Below, in pieces: positions 12,911 to 18,002 of a DNA stretch of 18,002 nucleotides. A program made the position numbers and the translations under genes. A model generated the notes under the pieces. The model saw only the letters and a program-made list of their open reading frames with translations. It searched no databases and was not told the DNA's origin. Numbering within the stretch: position 1 is the stretch's first letter; every line of letters starts with the position of its first letter. Origin of the DNA: an uncultured Mucilaginibacter sp. (lineage in GTDB: Bacteria; Bacteroidota; Bacteroidia; Sphingobacteriales; Sphingobacteriaceae); contig CAMLFI010000012.1 in the NCBI GenBank assembly GCA_946479225.1, positions 1 through 18,002 of the forward strand. Direction: 5' to 3'.

Positions 12911-14224
12911 ATGTCAGAAAACAAAAAAATAACCATATTCTGGTTTCGGCGCGATCTGCGTTTGGGTGATAATGCCGGCTTATATCATGCCTTAAAAAGT
13001 CAATACCCTGTGTTATGTCTTTTTATTTTCGATAAGGAGATATTGGACCAATTGAATGATAAAAAAGATGCGCGGGTAAATTTCATTCACGACGCCATCG
13101 GCGATTTGCGCGATGAGTTGCATACATATGGCAGCAGTTTGCTGGTGCTGCATGATACGCCTAAAAAAGCATGGCAGCATTTACTGAAGGAATTTGATGT
13201 AGCCGGGGTTTTCACCAATCATGATTACGAGCCTTATGCCAAACAGCGGGATGAGGAAATACGCGGCTTGCTGGGCGAGCAAGGCATCGCATTTAATACC
13301 TATAAGGACCAGGTGATATTTGAAAAGGATGAGGTAGTAAAAGACGACGGAAAGCCTTACGCTGTTTTTACGCCCTACAGCCGTAAATGGCGGTCAAAGT
13401 TTAATGATTTTTACCTCAGCTCTTATCCTACAAAAAAGTATTTTAAAAATCTCTATCAAACAAAAGCTTTGCCGTTGCCTACGTTAGCATCACTCGGTTT
13501 TGCAAGAAGTGAGCAAATTATACCAGCAAAAACATACAAGCAAATTATTGACGACTATGCTGAAAAAAGGGATTATCCCGGAATAAAAGGCACATCGCGT
13601 ATAGGTATTCACCTTCGGTTCGGCACACTTAGTATAAGGCAGTTGGCAGCCGATGCTAATAATGCGAAAGAGAAAACATGGTTAAACGAGCTGATATGGC
13701 GCGAGTTTTACATGATGATACTCTACCATTTTCCGCAAACAGCCAATCATGCCTTCCGGCCGGAGTACGACCGGATAGAATGGATAAATGACGAAAAACA
13801 GTTTGAAGCCTGGTGTAATGGTGAAACAGGCTACCCCTTAGTTGACGCGGGCATGCGTGAGCTTAATGCTACAGGCTTTATGCACAATCGCATCCGCATG
13901 CTTACCGCAAGCTTTTTATCAAAACACCTGCTGATAGACTGGCGCTGGGGCGAGCGTTACTTTGCCGAAAAACTATTAGATTATGAAATGGCCAGTAATG
14001 TAGGCGGATGGCAATGGGCAGCAGGATCTGGTACCGACGCGGCACCTTATTTCAGGATATTTAGTCCCGAAGCGCAAACCCAGAAATTTGATCCCGAATT
14101 ACAATACATAAAAAAATGGGTTCCGGAATATGCCGATTTCAGCAAATATCCTAAACCCATTATTGACCACGCTTTCGCACGCGAACGTTGTCTTAAAACT
14201 TTTAAGGCCGCATTGAATAACTAA
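12911..14224 (+). CDS. phrB: Deoxyribodipyrimidine photolyase (cryptochrome/photolyase family)
   Basis: I start this at the ATG at 12911 (MSENKKITIFWFRRDLRLGD), giving 437 residues. The upstream in-frame GTG at 12881 lies in the tandem repeat and adds residues unlike the family. The N-terminal alpha/beta antenna-binding domain runs to about residue 130. The C-terminal FAD-binding helical domain has GTSRIGIHLRFGTLSIRQL, LNELIWREFYMMI, YPLVDAGMRELNATGFMHNR, IDWRWGERYFAEKLLDYEMA and GGWQWAAGSGTDAAPYFRIF. The tryptophans used for electron transfer to flavin appear present (EAWCNG, LIDWRWG, GGWQW). It repairs UV-induced cyclobutane pyrimidine dimers using blue light. The stop codon touches the stop codon of the convergent FKBP gene with no spacer. 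Confidence 0.93.
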   Translation: MSENKKITIFWFRRDLRLGDNAGLYHALKSQYPVLCLFIFDKEILDQLNDKKDARVNFIHDAIGDLRDELHTYGSSLLVLHDTPKKAWQHLLKEFDVAGVFTNHDYEPYAKQRDEEIRGLLGEQGIAFNTYKDQVIFEKDEVVKDDGKPYAVFTPYSRKWRSKFNDFYLSSYPTKKYFKNLYQTKALPLPTLASLGFARSEQIIPAKTYKQIIDDYAEKRDYPGIKGTSRIGIHLRFGTLSIRQLAADANNAKEKTWLNELIWREFYMMILYHFPQTANHAFRPEYDRIEWINDEKQFEAWCNGETGYPLVDAGMRELNATGFMHNRIRMLTASFLSKHLLIDWRWGERYFAEKLLDYEMASNVGGWQWAAGSGTDAAPYFRIFSPEAQTQKFDPELQYIKKWVPEYADFSKYPKPIIDHAFARERCLKTFKAALNN

Positions 14225-15154
14225 CTACGGCGTAACGTTTAAAACCTGCACGTCAAAACGCACGCAGCTATTGCCCGGTAGGTTTTGACTCTTTATACCC
14301 GGCCCTCCATAAGCCAGGGAGGATGGGATGATGACCGACATATTTGTACCGGTAGTTGCATAGCTTTTCAAAGCTTCTCTAACACCCGGAATTAGCTCAG
14401 GAATTTCAAGTTGAGCGCCAGCACCGGCACTATTATATTCGTTAAAAATGTATCCGTTCAGTAATCGGAACGTATAATAACAATTTACATAAGAGTCGTT
14501 TGTAACAGGCGTTGTACCTACCCCCGGGCGTATTATACTATAGTATAATCCAGATGCTGTTTTCTGGTATCCGGTGAGGGCGTTGGCTGTAATATAATTT
14601 TTTATAACCTCGTCGTCATAGGTTTTTTGGTTATCGCCGGGCTGTTTATTCATTACATTAATGTAATAGTCAAGGCATTGATTACCATTTATACGGGTGT
14701 TAGTTGTGGTACTGCTACCTGTTCCCACTCCTTTAACGCCATAGCCAAGGTGCGATGGGATGAGCAGCCTCACCTTTCCGCCATAATTCTTCACCAGGTC
14801 GTAAATGGCCGTTTGCAACGCAGCAGGATACCCCGAGTCGCCAATATGGCCGAGATAACCCGTATAATGATTACTAATTGTGTCTGTGGATGCATACTGT
14901 CCATCAAAAGTGTGCAGTGTAAAAACTAAGCCAACACTGTCTTTGTATTGAAAACGGGTACCTGTGCCTGCTTTTAAAACTTTGTAGTATATACCCGTGG
15001 CGTCGCGTTGCATGCCGGTTATGCCATTAGTTTTTATATAAGCCTGTATCTGTTCTTCGTCGTATTGGTTTATATCCGGGTCTGAATCTGCTTTGCGGCA
15101 TGAAACAAAGCCCATAACTGCAGCTATTAAAAGAGAGAAAATTATTTTTTTCAT
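14225..15154 (-). CDS. Lipoprotein with two FKBP-type domains (probable tandem PPIase-like)
   Basis: A 309-residue protein with a lipoprotein signal: hydrophobic residues 4-15 and a lipobox ending at Cys19 (GFVSC), so it should be anchored in the envelope. Two related units follow. Each opens with a D(D/E)xxIxxYI..N....G.YY segment: YDEEQIQAYIKTNGITGMQR at about 36 and YDDEVIKNYITANALTGYQK at about 179. Each continues as an FKBP beta-fold ending in an IPS.L.YG strand-loop (LLIPSHLGYGVKG; VIIPSSLAYGGPG). The central FKBP tryptophan that floors the active site appears replaced in both units (by Tyr and Val in IYDLVKN and LIPGVREAL). Catalysis is therefore doubtful, and a binding or chaperone role is possible. 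It follows the single-domain homologue with a 57-nt gap. Confidence 0.8.
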   Translation of the reverse strand: MKKIIFSLLIAAVMGFVSCRKADSDPDINQYDEEQIQAYIKTNGITGMQRDATGIYYKVLKAGTGTRFQYKDSVGLVFTLHTFDGQYASTDTISNHYTGYLGHIGDSGYPAALQTAIYDLVKNYGGKVRLLIPSHLGYGVKGVGTGSSTTTNTRINGNQCLDYYINVMNKQPGDNQKTYDDEVIKNYITANALTGYQKTASGLYYSIIRPGVGTTPVTNDSYVNCYYTFRLLNGYIFNEYNSAGAGAQLEIPELIPGVREALKSYATTGTNMSVIIPSSLAYGGPGIKSQNLPGNSCVRFDVQVLNVTP

Positions 15155-15211
15155 TTGTTATTATTACCGGCTCCGCTGGCTTACCGCCTCAGGTTCCGTT
15201 TATTAATATTA

Positions 15212-15727
15212 TCAATTTACAGCATCGTACAGGCTGATATCAAAATCAAGCACTGCATTGCCCGGTAGCCCATCCTTTAAACCAAACGCCATACCCAACT
15301 GAGGCTGGGCATACGGTCCATACGCATAACGCGATGGTAGCAGCAATCGTACCACCCCGCCTTTTTTTATTTTTGGTATCCCTAGCTTCCATCCACGTAT
15401 TACCTCGCCAAGGGTAAACGTCGGGTTAAAGTCGCCTGATTCTACAAACTTCTGCCCCGTGGTTAAAAGTCTGCCCGTATAACCCACCGTAATACGGGTT
15501 GATGTGGTAAAAATAGTATTCACATTTCCGGGGTCCTTTACAATGTAATAAACACCGGTAGTATCAATCCGTTTTGCACCCAGGCCCGGATTTGCCGCCA
15601 GGTAGTCACTGATTATTTTATCATCAATAATGGCCTGCGCTTTCTCGGCAGCAGAGCCCACGTCAGATTTTTTGCAGGCAGTAAAGCAAAAAAACAGCAC
15701 TAAAATTGTTATTGCTACCCTGTTCAT
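15212..15727 (-). CDS. FKBP-type peptidyl-prolyl cis-trans isomerase lipoprotein
   Basis: A 171-residue lipoprotein with a lipobox ending at Cys18 (CFTAC, followed by KKSDVGS). One FKBP_C domain covers about 70-170. Its key residues are better kept than in the neighbour: VGYTGRLL, GQKFVES in place of the usual FDS, FTLGEVIRGWKLGIPKIKKGG with Val-Ile and the active-site Trp, and LLLPSRYAYGP with the Tyr. It also has the N-terminal DDKIISDYLAANPGLGAKR unit shared with the two-domain protein, which points to duplication. Its expected activity is proline isomerisation or folding help for exported proteins. A TAAATTTG element lies 17 nt upstream of the ATG. Confidence 0.85.
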   Translation of the reverse strand: MNRVAITILVLFFCFTACKKSDVGSAAEKAQAIIDDKIISDYLAANPGLGAKRIDTTGVYYIVKDPGNVNTIFTTSTRITVGYTGRLLTTGQKFVESGDFNPTFTLGEVIRGWKLGIPKIKKGGVVRLLLPSRYAYGPYAQPQLGMAFGLKDGLPGNAVLDFDISLYDAVN

Positions 15728-15743
15728 CTCAATTTTACGAGTG

Positions 15744-15751
15744 CAAATTTA
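15744..15751 (-). promoter_or_regulatory. -7 element of the FKBP lipoprotein pair
   Basis: TAAATTTG on the minus strand is an exact TAnnTTTG and lies 17 nt before the ATG at 15727. No TTG occurs 19-21 nt upstream. The tandem TGTTAA at 15778-15793 lies further up, where an activator could sit. Confidence 0.45.
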
Positions 15752-15777
15752 TTCTTTTATCTCGCAAAAACCGCGGG

Positions 15778-15793
15778 TTAACACTTTTTAACA
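15778..15793 (-). promoter_or_regulatory. Tandem TGTTAA pair, copy 3
   Basis: On the minus strand TGTTAA at 15793-15788 and 15783-15778, 10 bp apart as in the other two copies. It is centred about 35 bp upstream of the -7 element of the FKBP gene. Confidence 0.35.
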
Positions 15794-15842
15794 TTTGCAG
15801 GCATTCTAACCCCTGATATAGCGCATCTATTTAAAGGTTATA

Positions 15843-16292
15843 TTACTCTTCCGGTTTATAATTCAGCGTAAGGCGATTTATCTTTTTCAGCATATTCATC
15901 AGGTATTCCCTATCGTTCTCGTTAATATGCTTGTTTAAATAATTGTTAAATTGCTTTACTACCGTACGTGCCTGTTTCCTTTTTTCAATACCAAGCGGCG
16001 TTAAATAAATTTTAACCGATCGTCTGTCACCTTTGTTTAGCTCGCGGTAAATCAAACCATTCTGCTCTAACTGATTCAGCATACGCGAAAGGCTTGTTGA
16101 TTTTAACCCAAGCAAACCGGCGGCTTGAGAAACGGTAGTACCCTCGTGCTCATCAATATTAATAAGCAAATAACCAATAGATTGCGTTATACCAAAATCA
16201 GAAACAATAAGGTTGTATTTATTGGCCATGGTTTGCCAAACAATCTTCAAATAATAATCAATGGTTTCCTGGTGTCTGATGTTACCGGCCAT
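15843..16292 (-). CDS. MarR family transcriptional regulator
   Basis: A 149-residue protein of normal MarR length. N-terminal dimerisation helices (TIDYYLKIVWQTMANKY) precede a winged helix-turn-helix at about 45-105: GTTVSQAAGLLGLKSTSLSR, then MLNQLEQNGLIYRELNKGDR, then RSVKIYLTPLG as the wing with the usual DRR. The C-terminal helices (LNKHINENDREYLMNMLKKI) complete the dimer interface. MarR proteins are usually repressors released by small ligands, often acting on a divergent gene. Here the divergent neighbour is the small OM barrel at 16440. The FKBP pair lies downstream on the same strand after 115 bp, with its own -7 element and no terminator seen between. Confidence 0.9.
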   Translation of the reverse strand: MAGNIRHQETIDYYLKIVWQTMANKYNLIVSDFGITQSIGYLLINIDEHEGTTVSQAAGLLGLKSTSLSRMLNQLEQNGLIYRELNKGDRRSVKIYLTPLGIEKRKQARTVVKQFNNYLNKHINENDREYLMNMLKKINRLTLNYKPEE

Positions 16293-16300
16293 GGTTTATA

Positions 16301-16323
16301 ATTGCATTTTGTGCATTGCAATG
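16301..16323. promoter_or_regulatory. ATTGCA-N10-TGCAAT inverted repeat, candidate MarR operator
   Basis: ATTGCA (16301-16306) and TGCAAT (16317-16322) form a dyad. The right half also includes the perfect 10-bp palindrome CATTGCAATG (16314-16323). It lies 9 nt upstream of the marR start, inside the divergent gap shared with the barrel gene. MarR proteins often bind TTGC/GCAA-type dyads at such places. No TAnnTTTG element was found in this gap for either gene. Confidence 0.45.
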
Positions 16324-16439
16324 GTAAGTAATTTTTATTAAAAATACCCGGCGCATCCCCTTCATCAACTTCCTTTTTTAAGCGTTATTATTAGTTTTTT
16401 TTAAGCATCGAAGCATAAATTGAAATAACAACCGTTATA

Positions 16440-16934
16440 ATGAGCATGAAAAATACAACTTACATCTTAGCTTTTTTTTTCGCGTTTCTATTAGCCGGCA
16501 ACCGCGCTAATGCACAGGATTACAAATGGGCCGCCGGTTTAAAATTTGGCGGGTATGAAATTGGGCCATCCGGCAAATATTTTATGCAAAGCAATGTAGC
16601 GCTTGAGGGTATAATCGGTTTTCGCAACCACGGCGTAGTGGTAACGGGCCTTTATGAGATCCATCAACCTGCTTTTAAGGTAGACAAACTCAAATTTTAC
16701 TACGGCTTTGGTGCCCACCTTGGTTCTGTTGGGAGACGGGAATACATGTATTTTGGCAACCCTAGATATTATGACGCCAGCCTTTTAATAGGAGTTGATG
16801 GGGTTTTAGGTTTGGAATATATTATTCCTCAATCCCCTATTGCCGTTAGCCTTGATCTTAACCCGCGTGTTGAATTAGCCAGAGGCCCATTTTTTGATAT
16901 TGCACCCGGGCTGGGAGTGAAATACACTTTTTAA
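16440..16934 (+). CDS. Small outer-membrane beta-barrel protein
   Basis: The protein has 164 residues, with a second Met at residue 3 that could be the true start. The signal peptide (TYILAFFFAFLLAGNRANA) is likely cut before QDYK. The mature chain of about 138 residues is made of alternating-hydrophobic strands: WAAGLKFGGYEIGPSGKYFM, LEGIIGFRNHGVVVTGLYEI, KLKFYYGFGAHLG, ASLLIGVDGVLGLEYII and IAVSLDLNPRVELARG. It ends in GLGVKYTF with a terminal Phe, the outer-membrane assembly signal. Size and pattern suit an eight-stranded barrel of the porin-like small family. Function is not known. It is divergent from marR, which may regulate it. Confidence 0.75.
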   Translation: MSMKNTTYILAFFFAFLLAGNRANAQDYKWAAGLKFGGYEIGPSGKYFMQSNVALEGIIGFRNHGVVVTGLYEIHQPAFKVDKLKFYYGFGAHLGSVGRREYMYFGNPRYYDASLLIGVDGVLGLEYIIPQSPIAVSLDLNPRVELARGPFFDIAPGLGVKYTF

Positions 16935-17011
16935 TTTCGAATTTCGGATGTTCAATTTCGGATTTGTTTGATTTGTTTAACTTCCGAAATTGAACATCCG
17001 AAATTCGAAAT
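16934..17011. repeat. 29-bp perfect inverted repeat between convergent genes
   Basis: Bases 16934-16962 are the exact reverse complement of 16983-17011, with a 20-nt loop (16963-16982). The arms are made of overlapping words such as AATTTCGGATGTTCAATTTC. The left arm starts on the last base of the barrel gene stop codon, and the right arm ends 1 nt before the stop of the convergent T9SS gene. It is probably a bidirectional terminator or RNA-end protector, though no strong U-tract is seen. Confidence 0.85.
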
Positions 17012-17012
17012 C

Positions 17013-18002
17013 CTACGGAACTATAATCACTTTGTGACTGTAATCTTTCTGCCCAAGCACCACCCGTACGGTGTAGGTGCCGGGCGCTTGGTGGGATACA
17101 TCTATGGACGTGCTGAAACCACCCGCAGGGATACTTTTTGATTGCGTATAAACTATTTTTCCCGCGCTGTTTATCAGATACAGGTTAAGTTGTTCCAGAG
17201 TTTTTGATTCGAACAGTACATTTAAAAACTTATTTGCGGGGACAGGGAACGTAGCCAAGCCTATCTCGGTGTTTTTATCAGGGTTTAATGCCTTTAAGGC
17301 AAAGGCGAAATTATCAGACATTGTTGTACATCCGCTGCTTAAAAGTACACTAACGGTATAAATACCGCTTTGTATGGCGCTATAAGTTTGGCTTGTGGCA
17401 CCATCAATAATTTTTCCGTCCAGATACCATTGATTGCCGGTAGCTGAGTTCGAACTTAATGTGGTTGGTGATACTTGCGTGATAACCGGTTTTGATAAAG
17501 CAACTGCCACCCGCTGATCAGACGCGCATCCTAAACTTTGCACGCGCATATCATAAAAATAATAGTAAAAGTTTTTATAATACTCAGTATCAGTACCCGA
17601 CGGAGACGTTGCATCGTTGCCCGTTATACTGAATATCTCGCCTGCTTTAAAAGGATACCCGGTAACGCCGCCGTTATTTCTGAACAGCGTGGCATTCCCT
17701 TCAAAAACAACGCTTATGGTGTACTTGCCCGCAACGGGTAATGTAAGGTTCAGGTTGTAAACTTTACCCTGATCGTTAGGGTCATTGGTTGATTCTCCGG
17801 GTGCCGGGGTACTGCGGGTGGCAACCGCGTTAATAGTTGTACTTGATACGATTTGCCCGTTACTATTACTTACATTAAAGGTTATTGTGCCGGAGTTGCC
17901 TATATACAACCTGGCACTCTGTATAACAACGGGTACCGCGGTGGTTACATATACAGATGGGGTAAACTGGTTATATCCGCCCGCCGAAAATACATTTTTT
18001 GT
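17013..18002 (-). CDS. Type IX secretion system cargo protein, C-terminal part
   Basis: The frame is open to the right edge of the window, so the start is missing; about 329 residues are present. An early beta-rich region has GNSGTITFNVSNSNGQIVSS and a sugar- or protein-binding look (AGKYTISVVFEGNATLF). Next comes a PKD/Ig-like unit (GNQWYLDGKIIDGATSQTYS, then GIYTVSVLLSSGCTT), as used in Bacteroidota surface proteins. The last 85 or so residues are a type A T9SS sorting domain: GLATFPVPANKFLNVLFESK, then LYLINSAGKIVYTQSKSIPA, then GTYTVRVVLGQKDYSHKVII. The protein should be exported by Sec, then T9SS, and attached or released at the cell surface. The catalytic or binding domain, if any, lies outside the window. 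Confidence 0.85.
   Translation of the reverse strand, partial: TKNVFSAGGYNQFTPSVYVTTAVPVVIQSARLYIGNSGTITFNVSNSNGQIVSSTTINAVATRSTPAPGESTNDPNDQGKVYNLNLTLPVAGKYTISVVFEGNATLFRNNGGVTGYPFKAGEIFSITGNDATSPSGTDTEYYKNFYYYFYDMRVQSLGCASDQRVAVALSKPVITQVSPTTLSSNSATGNQWYLDGKIIDGATSQTYSAIQSGIYTVSVLLSSGCTTMSDNFAFALKALNPDKNTEIGLATFPVPANKFLNVLFESKTLEQLNLYLINSAGKIVYTQSKSIPAGGFSTSIDVSHQAPGTYTVRVVLGQKDYSHKVIIVP

Overview
The window looks like chromosome from a Bacteroidota member, most likely family Sphingobacteriaceae (Mucilaginibacter/Pedobacter-like). Evidence: a SusC/OMP_b-brl-type outer-membrane barrel next to a GLPGLI-family protein, a TamL/BamA C-terminus, a type IX secretion C-terminal domain, FKBP lipoproteins, promoters of the Bacteroidota form TTG-N20/21-TAnnTTTG, and no Shine-Dalgarno sequences. 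The genus is inferred from gene style, not from a marker gene.

Layout. (1) 1-379 (+) is the 3' end of a BamA/TamL outer-membrane protein. (2) 380-812 is non-coding: a cluster of helically phased TGAAAC(GCT) words, then a run of small hairpins ending in a minus-strand terminator. (3) 813-4397 (-) is a two-gene operon, OM beta-barrel then GLPGLI protein, with a clear promoter. (4) 4614-5620 (-) is a PadR regulator overlapping by 4 nt a four-helix membrane protein, with a 23-bp palindromic operator candidate. (5) 5750-7309 (-) is the periplasmic protease DegP/HtrA with its own terminator and promoter. (6) 7484-11358 (+) holds dapF and a SNF2-family helicase. (7) 11439-14224 (+) holds an SRPBCC protein, a TIGR01777 epimerase-like protein and a DNA photolyase, probably co-expressed. 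(8) 14225-16292 (-) holds two FKBP-type lipoproteins and, upstream on the same strand, a MarR regulator. (9) 16440-16934 (+) is a small OM barrel, then a 29-bp perfect inverted repeat, then the 3' part of a type IX-secreted protein (17013-18002, -).

Themes. Most of the window concerns the cell envelope: barrel assembly, a receptor-like barrel, periplasmic proteolysis, FKBP lipoproteins, a small barrel and a T9SS cargo. The rest is lysine/peptidoglycan precursor synthesis (dapF), chromatin/nucleic-acid remodelling (SNF2) and light-driven DNA repair.

I see no mobile element, CRISPR array, tRNA or rRNA, and no convincing new defence system. The most unusual content is non-coding: the TGAAAC cluster, the hairpin run, repeat elements at gene ends, and a TGTTAA tandem that recurs with identical 10-bp spacing in three intergenic regions.
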